Shown one piece after another: positions 52,531 to 60,998 of a DNA stretch of 64,000 bases. A program made the position numbers and the translations under genes. This DNA comes from CATOSK01 sp963665735 (GTDB lineage Bacteria > Chloroflexota > Dehalococcoidia > Lucifugimonadales > UBA3495). The notes under the pieces were generated by a model. That model saw nothing but the letters and a program-made list of their open reading frames with translations. It did no database searches and was not told where the DNA came from. Positions within the stretch are counted from its first letter, which is position 1. Each line of letters begins with the position of its first letter. The stretch lies in assembly GCA_963665735.1 (NCBI GenBank), contig OY762444.1, positions 1,302,001 to 1,366,000 of the forward strand, in the 5' to 3' direction.

Positions 52531-52598
52531 CATAGAATTGCTGGACGTACCCGGTCGAATGTGGACAAGAACGCCCCCCAGGTTCCCGGTGTTCTTTT

Positions 52599-53060
52599 TC
52601 AGCCGTGGGCCAACGCCACTCGGGCCATGCCGCTCCCGACCAGCCGCTCCCCGGCGCCGGCCTCAATCGCCGCGTCGTCCATAGCCGCCACCGTCAACGC
52701 ACACTCAACAATTCCCAGTTCCCCGGCCAACCGCTTGGACGCCACTCTCCCCGACAGGCTGATAATGTCGCCCGCCTTTACCGTCCCGGCAATTTCCAGG
52801 GTGAACCCGCTTTCCGGAGCAGCCACCCGCTCCGGGGGAAACCCCTTTTCCAGCAACTCAACGACGTACTCTTCCAGCGCAGCCACCGGCAACTCTCCGG
52901 GCGTCTCCCCTTCCGAGGTTTCGGCCTCGCCCTCGTCGCCCTGGAACCGGGCGTTAGCCCGCCGGATACTGTCTTCCGTCTCCCACTTGATAACCACCGG
53001 GAGCACGTCTCCCGCCTGCACCGCATCAAACTCAACCGTCTGCGCCCAAAGCGTAGCCAT
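52599..53060 (-). CDS. MaoC-like hotdog-fold protein
   Basis: 153 residues. FDAVQAGDVLPVVIKWETEDSIRRAN, then a charged insertion (~residues 40-57), then AGTVKAGDIISLSGRVASKRL and GIVECALTVAAMD: the succession of strands of an R-specific hydratase/MaoC-like hotdog domain. The catalytic D-x-x-x-H motif is not evident, so it may be a regulatory or non-catalytic hotdog. Confidence 0.6.
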   Translation of the reverse strand: MATLWAQTVEFDAVQAGDVLPVVIKWETEDSIRRANARFQGDEGEAETSEGETPGELPVAALEEYVVELLEKGFPPERVAAPESGFTLEIAGTVKAGDIISLSGRVASKRLAGELGIVECALTVAAMDDAAIEAGAGERLVGSGMARVALAHG

Positions 53061-53090
53061 ACCCCAAGTATAACAACCCGCTGCTCCCCA

Positions 53091-53350
53091 CCGTCATTCC
53101 GGGGAAGGCCGGAATCCGGAAATCCTTGCCACGGATGACGTTGGCCCCTGAATAATCGGCATTCCCGCGAAAACGGGAATCCACATCCTTGGCTGAAACC
53201 AATGTCGTCGCGCCCCAACCCGTCATTCCGGCGAAGAGCCTGCCCCGTACCACGATACGGGGCCGGAATCCAGAAATCCCCACCACCAAGACCATCGCGA
53301 TTCGCGAAAAACCCCCTCCCCCTACCAGGGGGAGGGCTGGGGAGGGGGTG
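53091..53350. repeat. Type B x3 (one long form) and type A
   Basis: Type B copies at 53091 and 53161; a long form at 53219-53276 with the inner GCCCCGTACCACGATAC extension also seen in the 17.7-kb array; type A at 53309-53350. The rest of the ~400-base spacer shows no gene. Confidence 0.75.
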
Positions 53351-53464
53351 GAACCCTTGCCACCCCAACCCCCGGTGGGTATCATTCCCGGTAACTTGCG
53401 CCCTTGGGCGTCGCGCCCCTGTCCGGCAGCAGCCAAAACTTCTTTTCTTTAAGGGAGGTGCCTC

Positions 53465-54139
53465 ATGGTAGCCAAAAAAGGCTCGGCGGTAATGATGGTG
53501 TTCGTGGATATTGACGCCGATATGGACGTCGACTTCAACGCCTGGTACAACCAGGAACACATCGGCGACCTGCTCAGCAAGCCCGGGTTCCTCAACGCGG
53601 CCCGCTACGAAGCCCTGAAAGGCGGCCCCCGCTACCTGGCCTGCTACGAACTGGAATCCGTAGAGGCCCTTCAGACCCCCGAATACCTGGAAATGCGCTC
53701 CAACCCTTCGGAGTGGACCAAGAAAATTTCCCTGTCCGTCAACGGCCACAGCTATTCCCGCAACGTCTGCACCCAGATTTACCCCGCCGAAAACGACATC
53801 AACACTCTGGGCCGGGCAATGGCTCCCGCCCTGCAAGTGGGCCGCATGGACGTACCCGAGGACATTGAGGCCAAGTACAACGAGTATTACGACACCGTCC
53901 GCACCCCGGCCAACCTCACCGTCCCCGGTTGCATCGCCGTCCGCCGCTACCACGTCATAGACGGCTGGCCCAAGTACACCACCATCTACGAGTTCGAGCA
54001 CGAAAAAGTGCCGGAAACCGCCGTCTGGAATGAGCGCCGCGGCCAGGACCGGATGCACGAATTTATCGGCGGCACCTACGGCCACGCTGCCGGCTCTCCC
54101 GGCGTTTACCGCCGGGTGCTGCCCGCCCGTTCCTTCTGA
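53465..54139 (+). CDS. EthD-like dimeric alpha/beta-barrel protein, two tandem domains
   Basis: 224 residues, ATG after AAGGGAGG. Paralog of 40438-41097: KKGSAVMMVFVDIDADMDVDFNAWYNQEH, GFLNAARYEALKGGPRYLACYELES, MAPALQVGRMD and KYTTIYEFEHEK are shared nearly block for block. The two halves each resemble EthD/antibiotic-monooxygenase-type barrels. No clear active site. The adjacent MaoC-like gene and the CoA-transferases near the other copy suggest a role in the same type of catabolic pathway (inference). Confidence 0.65.
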   Translation: MVAKKGSAVMMVFVDIDADMDVDFNAWYNQEHIGDLLSKPGFLNAARYEALKGGPRYLACYELESVEALQTPEYLEMRSNPSEWTKKISLSVNGHSYSRNVCTQIYPAENDINTLGRAMAPALQVGRMDVPEDIEAKYNEYYDTVRTPANLTVPGCIAVRRYHVIDGWPKYTTIYEFEHEKVPETAVWNERRGQDRMHEFIGGTYGHAAGSPGVYRRVLPARSF

Positions 54140-54208
54140 AACCGGCGTCGGGGTTCGCCGGGGGCTTTTCACCACAGAGGCACGGAGAGTTGGGGAGATG
54201 GGGGCGAA

Positions 54209-54280
54209 AATCCCCTCCCCCTGGTAGGGGGAGGGTTAGGGTGGGGGCCAAACAACCGTCGTACCGGCGCAGGCCGGTAT
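54209..54280. repeat. Type A (54209-54247) and type B-like palindrome (54256-54280)
   Basis: Located in the spacer between convergent genes, just before the terminator. Confidence 0.7.
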
Positions 54281-54303
54281 CCAGGATTCCTTTATCGCAT
54301 GAA

Positions 54304-54331
54304 AAAGCCCCCGGTGATGGCCGGGGGCTTT
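54304..54331. terminator. Bidirectional intrinsic terminator
   Basis: Stem AAAGCCCCCGG/CCGGGGGCTTT with a six-base loop, A-run on one side and T-run on the other, between convergent genes. Confidence 0.85.
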
Positions 54332-54366
54332 CCATTCTGGACGTTCCTTGACGCCGCTTGGGAGGT

Positions 54367-54990
54367 TTACCCTGGGTAGCCGGGCAGCGGAGTTGTCGGC
54401 GCGGCTGGCTTTTCCGGCGCCGGCGCCCGTTCCGAGGCTGAAATGTGGGCCAGAACGAAGTTCGCCACGTCCCGCCGCAGCGGTTCCTCCAGGTCGCAAC
54501 CCCGCAGGAAGGAGAACTCCGGATCCAACTGGTCCACCATTTGCTTGATGCGGCCTTGCCCGTGTCGGGAGGCCACCACGAACTCGATGCTCTTGGGGTC
54601 GCGGCCCATTTCCTCCTGCTCCTCGCCGCTGACCTCCAGGTCTTCCTCGTAGTCCATCCGGTCAACCAGGGAAACGGCCTGGGTCGCCTCCAGGCGGTGG
54701 GTGTTAACGTCTTTCAAGGCTGAATACAGGGAATAGACCATCTTGGAAACCGATTCCAGCAGGTCGGGAATCTCCTGCTGCTTTTCCCGGGCGTAGGAAA
54801 TTTCCTGACGGGCCAGTTCCATCGCCTGCTTGCGGTTGGTATCCCGTTCCCGCTGCCGGTGTACCCGGGCCACTTCCGCCCGCAGCAGCGGTGCTTGGGA
54901 CGCCAGGGACTCCAGCCGCTCCACTTCGCTGGCGGCTTCCTCCGCGATTCGGAGTTGTTCTTCCAATGTGGGGGCGCCGTGGTTAACCAT
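54367..54990 (-). CDS. Coiled-coil protein, hypothetical
   Basis: 207 residues from the ATG at 54990, which has AAGGAG upstream. Residues ~8-90 are a long charged helix (EEQLRIAEEAASEVERLESL, ARQEISYAREKQQEI), followed by LLESVSKMVYSLYSALKDVNTHRLEATQ, an acidic stretch and a Pro/Ala-rich tail. No signal or membrane segment. No family recognised. Confidence 0.6.
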   Translation of the reverse strand: MVNHGAPTLEEQLRIAEEAASEVERLESLASQAPLLRAEVARVHRQRERDTNRKQAMELARQEISYAREKQQEIPDLLESVSKMVYSLYSALKDVNTHRLEATQAVSLVDRMDYEEDLEVSGEEQEEMGRDPKSIEFVVASRHGQGRIKQMVDQLDPEFSFLRGCDLEEPLRRDVANFVLAHISASERAPAPEKPAAPTTPLPGYPG

Positions 54991-55207
54991 AAGCTCTCTC
55001 CTTATTCGGCTTCTGGATAGCCTCCGCACTCCCGCCCAACTGATGAAAAACGACTAGTCCTGATATGACTTAGTAGGCGCTGCGGTGGCTTGAAGATTCG
55101 CCGCACCAAAACGGCTGACTACATTCTAAATCGTGGGCTGCCCATCCTTTCAAGGCATTTCACAACCGGATATGGCGATTATTGTCAAGCCCGTCCCCCG
55201 CCAAACC

Positions 55208-55374
55208 CAGGACGATTGCCAAGTCGGTAGTAACGGCATTGAGAGGTATTTCAATAGTCCCTTCCCCCTTGACGGGGGAAGGTTAGGATGGGGGTGAGCT
55301 TAACGTCGGAGGAATGTATTCTCACCCTGAGCCACGTCCTCATCAGTTGGGAGACGGACTTTGCAATCGTCCTG
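55208..55374. mobile_element. MITE copy 2 (167 bp) with perfect 10-bp target duplication
   Basis: Ends CAGGACGATTGCCAAGTC and (reverse) CAGGACGATTGCAAAGTC. The flanks on both sides read CCGCCAAACC (55198-55207 and 55375-55384), a perfect 10-bp duplication of the target. The interior holds a type A palindrome and no coding capacity. The rest of the ~460-base spacer shows no gene. Confidence 0.92.
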
Positions 55375-55452
55375 CCGCCAAACCTTCCCCGATAACTGCG
55401 GCGGCGTATTATAATGCCCCCGACACAACCTAAGAGACTAGGAGGACGAACC

Positions 55453-56358
55453 ATGCCCATCGAACAGGTCGCTCCAGGACTGGAGCGCATCGTATCCGTC
55501 AACGAGGAAATCGTGGAGATAGGGGCCGGATTCGGCGGCGACCAGGGGCCGGCCGAAGGCCCGCTGTGGTGGCACGAAGACGGCTGCCTGCTTTTCAGCG
55601 ACATCCAGAACAATTGCCGCATGAAGTGGTCCGCATCCGGCGGCATGACGGTAGCCCATGCCCCCACCAACCGCTCCAACGGGCTGACCCGGGACCTGCA
55701 AGGCCGGCTGATAGCCTGCGAACACGACTCCCGCCGGGTCACCCGCACCGGGCGCGACGGCAGCATTACCGTAGTCGCCAACACTTTCCAGGGCCGCCAA
55801 CTCAACCGGCCCAACGACGTAGTGGTCAAGTCCGACGGGGCCATATACTTCACCGACCCCTGGACCCATCGCCGGCCCCGGGAGCAGTGGGAATTGCCCT
55901 TTTCCGGCGTTTACCGCGTCTCTCCCGACTTGGGAACGCTGACCCTGCTGGTGGGCGACTTCCTGATTCCCAACGGGTTGGCCTTCTCCCCGGACGAGAG
56001 CGTGCTGTATATCAACGACAGCCGCCGGGGACACATCCGGGCCTTTGACGTGATGGACGACGGCACGTTGTCCCTGGCCTCCGACCGGGTGGTCTGCGAC
56101 CTCAACGGCGACCGCCCCGGCATCCCCGACGGTATGAAGGTGGACGTGGAAGGCAACATTTACTGCGGCGGTTCCGGCGGCTTGTGGATTCTCGACTCCG
56201 ACGGCAACCACCTGGGAACCATCGTCCACGGCCACCCGGCCACCACCAACCTGTGCTTTGGCGGCGACGATTGGAAGACTCTTTTCTTCACCACCCGCAC
56301 CAGCGTGGGCAGCGTCCAATGCCAAATCGCCGGCATTCCCGCCCCCACCGACCGCTAG
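55453..56358 (+). CDS. SMP-30/gluconolactonase-like lactonase
   Basis: 301 residues, ATG after TAGGAGG. Metal positions: Glu in GPAEGPLWW, Asn in NRPNDVVVKSDG, Asn in IPNGLAFSPDE, Asp in PDGMKVDVEGN. Closely related in tandem to the next gene (same MPIE start, same ending block DDWKTLFFTTR). Hydrolyses a sugar-type lactone or similar; substrate open. Confidence 0.9.
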   Translation: MPIEQVAPGLERIVSVNEEIVEIGAGFGGDQGPAEGPLWWHEDGCLLFSDIQNNCRMKWSASGGMTVAHAPTNRSNGLTRDLQGRLIACEHDSRRVTRTGRDGSITVVANTFQGRQLNRPNDVVVKSDGAIYFTDPWTHRRPREQWELPFSGVYRVSPDLGTLTLLVGDFLIPNGLAFSPDESVLYINDSRRGHIRAFDVMDDGTLSLASDRVVCDLNGDRPGIPDGMKVDVEGNIYCGGSGGLWILDSDGNHLGTIVHGHPATTNLCFGGDDWKTLFFTTRTSVGSVQCQIAGIPAPTDR

Positions 56359-56439
56359 CGCGTGTCGGTAATTTCACAATTCGCCATGCCCGCCCTGGGT
56401 GAAAATCACTCCCGCCCCTACCGTCATGGCCGCCCTCTA

Positions 56440-56703
56440 CCGTCATTCCCGCGAAAGCGGGAATCCACAACCGGCGCCCTTGGAGGGTGTGTGATAAATC
56501 CCCTCCCCCTGGTAGGGCAGGACGATTGCGAAGTCGGTAGGAAAAGCGTGGGGAGGTGTTTCAATAGTCCCTTCCCCCTTGACGGGGGAAGGTTAGGATG
56601 GGGGTGAACTTCACGTCGGAGTATGTATCCCCGTCCTGAACCACCTCCCCATCATTGGAATACTGACTTTGCAATCGTCCTGCCTGGTAGGGTTAGGGTG
56701 GGG
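56440..56703. repeat. B-linker-A composite interrupted by MITE copy 3
   Basis: Type B at 56440, linker CCACAACCGGCGCCCTTGGA and GTGTGTGATAAATCC, then the C-run half of type A to 56517. The G-rich tail resumes at 56683 after the MITE. This and the MITE fill most of the ~440-base gap between the two SMP-30 genes. Confidence 0.85.
56518..56682. mobile_element. MITE copy 3 (165 bp) inserted in a type A repeat, 10-bp target duplication
   Basis: Ends CAGGACGATTGCGAAGTC and (reverse) CAGGACGATTGCAAAGTC (17 of 18 match). The flanks read CCTGGTAGGG on both sides (56508-56517 and 56683-56692). The target is itself a type A palindrome, so the order of insertion is clear. Confidence 0.92.
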
Positions 56704-56802
56704 GTGGCACCTGTCGCTTTCAAGAATAACGGCTTGATTAGCGACACCCCCTGGCCGGCCCTGGCGAATGTTCCCCAACGTCTTTGACCCAGGAGAAAGC
56801 AA

Positions 56803-57699
56803 ATGCCCATCGAAAAACTTTCTGGTGAACTTGACCGTCTGGTTTCCCCGGACGCTGAAATCAAACACTTGGCCGACGGATTCGGCGGCGAAAACGGCCC
56901 CGCCGAAGGCCCGGTGTGGTGGCAGGAAGGCGGCTACCTGCTGTTCAGCGACATCCACAACAACCGCCGCATGAAATACGACCCCAACGATGGCTTGTCG
57001 GTGTTCCGCGAACCCACCAACCGGGCCAACGGGCTGACCCGCGACCCATCGGGGCGCATCTACGCCTGCGAACACCTGACCCGCCGGGTTACCCGCCTGG
57101 AACTCGACGGCAGCCTGACCGTGGTGGCCGCCAGCTACCGGGGCCGCCGGCTCAACCGCCCCAACGACGTGGTGGTCAAGTCCGACGGCAGCATTTACTT
57201 CACCGACCCCGGCTTTCCCGCCCCCGGCATGGACTTGGACTTTAACGGGGTTTACCAGGTATCCCCGGACTTGGGAACCATAACCTTGATTGTCTGGGAC
57301 TTCACCCGGCCCAACGGTCTGGCCTTTTCGCACGATGAAAGCGTCCTGTATATCAACGACAGCCGCCGGGGACACATCCGGGCTTTTGACCTGGAACCCA
57401 ACGGAATGCCCCAACTCCACACCGACCGGGTTTTCTGCGACCTGACCGGCGAGCGCAGCGGCAACCCCGACGGAATGAAGGTTGACGTGGAAGGCAACGT
57501 CTATTGCGGCGGCTCCGGCGGCATCTGGGTAATGTCCCCCACCGGGGAACACCTGGGAACCATCGTCCACGGCCACGCCGGCACTACCAACATGGCCTTC
57601 GGCGGCGACGACTGGAAGACTCTGTACTTCACCACCCGCAACACTCTGGGCAGCGTGCCGGTGAACGTGCCGGGCGTCCCGGTTCCCGCCGGCCGCTAG
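56803..57699 (+). CDS. SMP-30/gluconolactonase-like lactonase
   Basis: 298 residues, ATG after CAGGAGAAAG. All four metal-site blocks are present (GPAEGPVWW, NRPNDVVVKSDG, RPNGLAFSHDE, PDGMKVDVEGN). Tandem paralog of the preceding gene; the two form a duplicated pair split by repeats and a MITE. Confidence 0.9.
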   Translation: MPIEKLSGELDRLVSPDAEIKHLADGFGGENGPAEGPVWWQEGGYLLFSDIHNNRRMKYDPNDGLSVFREPTNRANGLTRDPSGRIYACEHLTRRVTRLELDGSLTVVAASYRGRRLNRPNDVVVKSDGSIYFTDPGFPAPGMDLDFNGVYQVSPDLGTITLIVWDFTRPNGLAFSHDESVLYINDSRRGHIRAFDLEPNGMPQLHTDRVFCDLTGERSGNPDGMKVDVEGNVYCGGSGGIWVMSPTGEHLGTIVHGHAGTTNMAFGGDDWKTLYFTTRNTLGSVPVNVPGVPVPAGR

Positions 57700-57730
57700 C
57701 GGCCGGCGCTCTCGGAGGGTGTGCAATAAA

Positions 57731-57770
57731 ACCCCTCCCCCCGGCAGGGGGAGGGTTAGGGTGGGGGTTG
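57731..57770. repeat. Type A palindrome
   Basis: Preceded by CTCGGAGGGTGTGCAATAAAAC, the composite linker, but without type B. Confidence 0.7.
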
Positions 57771-57876
57771 GGGATTGCCCCCCGAATCAAGGTGGGTTAT
57801 CTTTACCCGGACGCGCCGCCCTATCGTCAAGAATGGACGGCAATACCCAAACCTACATCGCGTTAAGGAGGACGTT

Positions 57877-58239
57877 GTGAAGTTGTTGAGGATTTCCCGA
57901 ATTGACCACGAACCCATTGCCACCGCCACCCCTATTGAGGGCTGGACTGGCGGCGAGGTCAGCCGCACCCGCCAGCCCTTGCTGCCCGACGGGGCCAGCG
58001 AGTGGTTCAGCAGCAGCATCGTCAACTTCGGCAAGGGCTGCACTACCGGCTGGCACACCCATGCCACCGACCAGATTCTGGTCATCACCAGCGGCAACGG
58101 CATCGTCGCCAACGAGGAAGAGTCCCACCAAGTCAGCGTCGGCGACGTGGTGCAGATTCTCCCCGGCGAGAACCACTGGCACGGGGCCACCGCCGAGTCC
58201 TCGATGGCCCACATCACCATCACCGGAATACCCCGCTAG
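57877..58239 (+). CDS. Single-domain cupin protein
   Basis: 120 residues from a GTG with AAGGAGG upstream. Cupin motif 1 TTGWHTHATDQILVITSGNG (His-x-His plus Gln in place of the usual Glu) and motif 2 GDVVQILPGENHWHGA (His). The metal site looks usable. The gene follows the two SMP-30 lactonases on the same strand and may belong to the same catabolic unit. Confidence 0.85.
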   Translation: MKLLRISRIDHEPIATATPIEGWTGGEVSRTRQPLLPDGASEWFSSSIVNFGKGCTTGWHTHATDQILVITSGNGIVANEEESHQVSVGDVVQILPGENHWHGATAESSMAHITITGIPR

Positions 58240-58320
58240 ACGATTCCCAGTCGCTTTTGGAAACCCGTCCTTGGACGGGTTCCCAAAAAGTCAACCAAGG
58301 GCGCCGGCTACGGGGTGATT

Positions 58321-59082
58321 ATGGACAGAAAGGGAATTTCCGCCGTCTCTCTAATCGGCCTTGCTCTGGTGGCTCTGGGCGTCATGTTCCTGCTGGAAAA
58401 GTCCGGGCTGTTCGGCCCGGACGCCAGCATCGTAGCAACCTACTGGCCGACGCTCCTCATCGCCGGGGGATTGTGGGGGTTGGCCGGCGGCGGTTTTCGT
58501 TTCCGCATCTGGCCCTTAATCCTGTTGGCAATCGGCGTCATTTTCCTGCTGTCCAACCTGGGCCTGCTGAGTTGGTCCGGCGGACTGTTTTGGCCCGTGG
58601 CTCTAATCATCGTGGGCTTGGCCCTGCTAACCCGGCGATTCTCCCCCCGACGCCGGCGCCACGCCGCCAGCAGCGCGTCACCCCCAGGGCCGACAGTGCT
58701 GGAAGGAACGTACCATCGGGGACATTCATGGTCGCAAGAAGATTCCGGGGGCCAGACCTTTCGAGCGGTTCACGTCTTTTCCAACGGCCGGGAATCGGTA
58801 AACTCCCGGGAATTTCGGGGCGGCGGAGTTTCCGCCATTTTTGGGAGCGTGGAACTGGACCTGCGGGAAGCCGCCTTGGCCGACGGTGGGGCCCTCTTGG
58901 AAACCACCGTTGTCTTTGGCAGCCTTGAAATTTTCATACCCCCGGAATGGCGGGTTAACGTCGAGACCAACACCATCTTCGGAGAGGCGGAGATGCAGCG
59001 TTCCCAACCCCCGGAGTCCGAGACCTCCGGCACATTGACCCTCACCGGCACGGTGGTTTTCGGCAGCATCGAAGTCAAGTAA
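58321..59082 (+). CDS. LiaF-like membrane protein (toastrack domain)
   Basis: 253 residues from ATG 58321. About four membrane helices (~5-105), then a basic linker (RRFSPRRRRH) and a beta-helical C-terminal domain with repeated VFSNGRES, IFGSVELDLREA, VFGSLEIFIPPEWRVNVETNTIFGEAE and VVFGSIEVK. This is the LiaF/DUF2154 arrangement. LiaF proteins dampen envelope-stress two-component systems; no LiaRS pair is adjacent. Confidence 0.85.
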   Translation: MDRKGISAVSLIGLALVALGVMFLLEKSGLFGPDASIVATYWPTLLIAGGLWGLAGGGFRFRIWPLILLAIGVIFLLSNLGLLSWSGGLFWPVALIIVGLALLTRRFSPRRRRHAASSASPPGPTVLEGTYHRGHSWSQEDSGGQTFRAVHVFSNGRESVNSREFRGGGVSAIFGSVELDLREAALADGGALLETTVVFGSLEIFIPPEWRVNVETNTIFGEAEMQRSQPPESETSGTLTLTGTVVFGSIEVK

Positions 59083-59140
59083 GTGAAACAACCCCGCTTG
59101 CCCTTGACGCTATCCAGAACTAAATGAGCGCAGGCGCAAA

Positions 59141-59467
59141 ATGGCAACGAATTTACAACCCTACGACCAGGCATGGCGGGACGAATACCGGGAAGCCCTG
59201 AAACAAAAGTATCCGGACCGGTTCCAGCGTTTGTTTACCTTCAGCCAGGACGAAAGCCGAATCATCATCCCGGATTACACCGTCAACACTGTAGTCATAA
59301 TCAAGGACGGAGACCGGCAAACCATCAGGGAAGTTGAGGACATCGGGTTTTACCTCTCGGTGTTGTCCGAAGCCATACCCCGGATTTGGGTCTATACGGA
59401 AGAGGAATGGGAACGCCGCAAGAAAGACAACTATCTGCCGTTCCAACTTAGCCCCTCGATGGAGTAA
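59141..59467 (+). CDS. MNT nucleotidyltransferase-like protein without catalytic motif, copy 1
   Basis: 108 residues. The C-terminal half (VNTVVIIKDGDRQTIREVEDIGFYLSVL...IWVYTEEEWERRKK) resembles minimal nucleotidyltransferases (MntA type), which continue D-x-D-LLVVL with a regulated helix and end V-x-x-EEW. The G-S...D-x-D active site is missing: the G-S position reads FS (34-35) and the acidic pair reads T47/N49 or D45/T47 depending on the gap. If the relation holds, it is an inactive version. A near-identical copy follows, then a HEPN gene, the usual partner of MNT proteins. Confidence 0.55.
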   Translation: MATNLQPYDQAWRDEYREALKQKYPDRFQRLFTFSQDESRIIIPDYTVNTVVIIKDGDRQTIREVEDIGFYLSVLSEAIPRIWVYTEEEWERRKKDNYLPFQLSPSME

Positions 59468-59577
59468 GCCCATCGTCAACTAAGGAGCGGTTGACGGTTC
59501 AAGAATGAGGTCAAGAATTAGAACCGTTGTGACATAATGGGCGGCAACTAGTAACTCGAAAAGGCGGCAGGCCCAAA

Positions 59578-59895
59578 ATGACCGCGAATTTGCAACCCTA
59601 CGACCAGGCATGGCTGGACGAATACCGGGCCGCCCTGGAACAAAAGTATCCGGGCCAGTTTGAGCGTTTGTTTACCTTCAGCCAGGACGAAAGCCGAATC
59701 ATCATCCCTGATTACACCGTCAACACCGTGGTTATCATCAAGGACGGAGACCGGCAGACCGTCAGGGATATTGAATGGATAGGCACATCCCTGTCCGCGT
59801 TGACCGAGGCAATACCTGTGATTTGGGTCTATACGGAAGAGGAATGGGAATGGTGCAAGAAAGACGGCCATCTGCCGTTCCAGCTTAGCCCCTAG
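59578..59895 (+). CDS. MNT nucleotidyltransferase-like protein without catalytic motif, copy 2
   Basis: 105 residues, about four fifths identical to copy 1 and colinear over its full length; the upstream 20 bases are also similar. The same active-site loss is present (FSQDESRIIIPDYTVNTV shared). The stop has moved three codons earlier. The HEPN gene starts about 40 bases on. Confidence 0.55.
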   Translation: MTANLQPYDQAWLDEYRAALEQKYPGQFERLFTFSQDESRIIIPDYTVNTVVIIKDGDRQTVRDIEWIGTSLSALTEAIPVIWVYTEEEWEWCKKDGHLPFQLSP

Positions 59896-59936
59896 ATGGA
59901 GTAAGCATTATAGTTAACCAGGACGCATCGGATGAA

Positions 59937-60302
59937 TTGCGGCGAGCAGGGGAGTGCCTGGGCGCCGCCGAAGTGTGCAAAGACAACGGTTTCTATGCCG
60001 ACGCTGTTTCCCGTGCCTATTACGCCATCATGCACGGCGCGAAGGCCGCGCTGGCGATGCGACAGGTTCAAGTGACAACCCACCGGGGTATAATGAATCA
60101 ATTTGGCCTCCACCTGGTCAGGAACGGGTTGATTGAAACACGATGGGCCGAATACATCAGTAACGGTTTGTTTCGCCGCACCAAGGCCGACTATGACCCG
60201 GCAGCGGTTTTCGATGCGGCGGACGCCCGGGAATCCTGCGACCGCGCCGCCGCTTTCCTGAACCGCATACGGACTTTCATTGGCGCCAACACAAAACCAT
60301 AG
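59937..60302 (+). CDS. HEPN-domain protein
   Basis: 121 residues from TTG 59937; an upstream ATT after GGAG near 59909 could be the true start, so the 5' end is uncertain. The pattern LGAAEVCKDNGFYADAVSRAYYAIMHGAKAAL and LFRRTKADYDP...A-x-x-FL is the PF05168 HEPN domain, a four-helix partner of minimal nucleotidyltransferases. The R-x(4-6)-H ribonuclease motif of HepT-type toxins is not evident. With the two upstream genes it forms a HEPN/MNT-like module. Confidence 0.8.
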   Translation: MRRAGECLGAAEVCKDNGFYADAVSRAYYAIMHGAKAALAMRQVQVTTHRGIMNQFGLHLVRNGLIETRWAEYISNGLFRRTKADYDPAAVFDAADARESCDRAAAFLNRIRTFIGANTKP

Positions 60303-60311
60303 GAGGTGAAC

Positions 60312-60674
60312 ATGGACCTGGTAGAAGAGCAGTTGACCAACAGCAAAACCATCGCTGTGGTGGGCCTGTCCGACAACCCGGACCGCCCCAGCTACGGCGT
60401 TTCCAGGTATATGCAGTCCCAGGGCTACCGCATCATCCCGGTCAATCCCATGATTGAAGAGGCCCTGGGCGAAAAGAGCTACCCCGACCTGAAATCCGTT
60501 CCCGAACCCATTGACATGGTGGACATTTTCCGCCGCTCCGAGTTGGTGCCCCCCGTGGTGGACGAAGCCATCGAAGTCGGCGCCAAATACATCTGGATGC
60601 AGGACGGCGTTGTCCACGAAGAAGCTGCGGCCAAGGCCGAAGCCGCCGGCATCCCGGTGATAATGAATGATTGA
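60312..60674 (+). CDS. CoA-binding Rossmann-fold protein (YccU-like)
   Basis: 120 residues from the ATG at 60312, which has AGGAGG six bases upstream. KTIAVVGLSDNPDRPSYGVSRYMQSQGYRIIPVNP and YIWMQDGVVHEEAAAKAEAAGIPVIMN are typical of the stand-alone CoA_binding family (the domain of succinyl-CoA synthetase alpha). It binds CoA or a nucleotide; cellular role not established. Confidence 0.9.
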   Translation: MDLVEEQLTNSKTIAVVGLSDNPDRPSYGVSRYMQSQGYRIIPVNPMIEEALGEKSYPDLKSVPEPIDMVDIFRRSELVPPVVDEAIEVGAKYIWMQDGVVHEEAAAKAEAAGIPVIMND

Positions 60675-60761
60675 ACCCTGCGCCAGCACAAGCGCCGGTT
60701 CGGCGCTGCCTGAAACCCTGGCCGGAGCTATCCGCCCCCGCCGCCAAGGCCGCGCAAAACC

Positions 60762-60790
60762 TTGACATGGGCGGGTTGTATGGGTAGGAT
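60762..60790 (+). promoter_or_regulatory. Strong sigma70-type promoter for the DUF1800-DUF1501 operon
   Basis: A perfect TTGACA (60762-60767), 17-base spacer and TAGGAT (60785-60790). A TATAAT at 60794-60799 lies just downstream and may be a second -10 candidate. Confidence 0.7.
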
Positions 60791-60799
60791 ATTTATAAT

Positions 60800-60998
60800 C
60801 ATTCAAAGGTAGAACCAATTCCGATACTCGGATGGAGGTGGTCAATTTCGCCCAATTCGGGCCGGTCATTTCACGCAAGTCGGTAAAGAATGGGAGAGAC
60901 CCCCGATTCTCTCCCCGTATCGAGCCGGGACTGCCCCGGTTCACCGGATACCCGCATCACACTTTGTTAAGGAAAAGAAACTGAAAAGGAGGAACCGA
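60800..60998 (+). other. ~200-base 5' leader of the DUF1800 gene
   Basis: Between the promoter and an AAAAGGAGGAACC ribosome site the leader can form several hairpins, for instance GGGAGAG/CTCTCCC around 60892-60922. No known riboswitch class was recognised. Confidence 0.35.

Noticed and set aside
52778..54175. Long minus-strand frame spanning the EthD-like gene
   Set aside because: It runs antisense through a gene with a strong ribosome site and paralog support, and translates repeats in between.
60800..60998. Known riboswitch (for example cobalamin or SAM)
   Set aside because: I could not find the conserved cores of these classes; only simple hairpins are visible.
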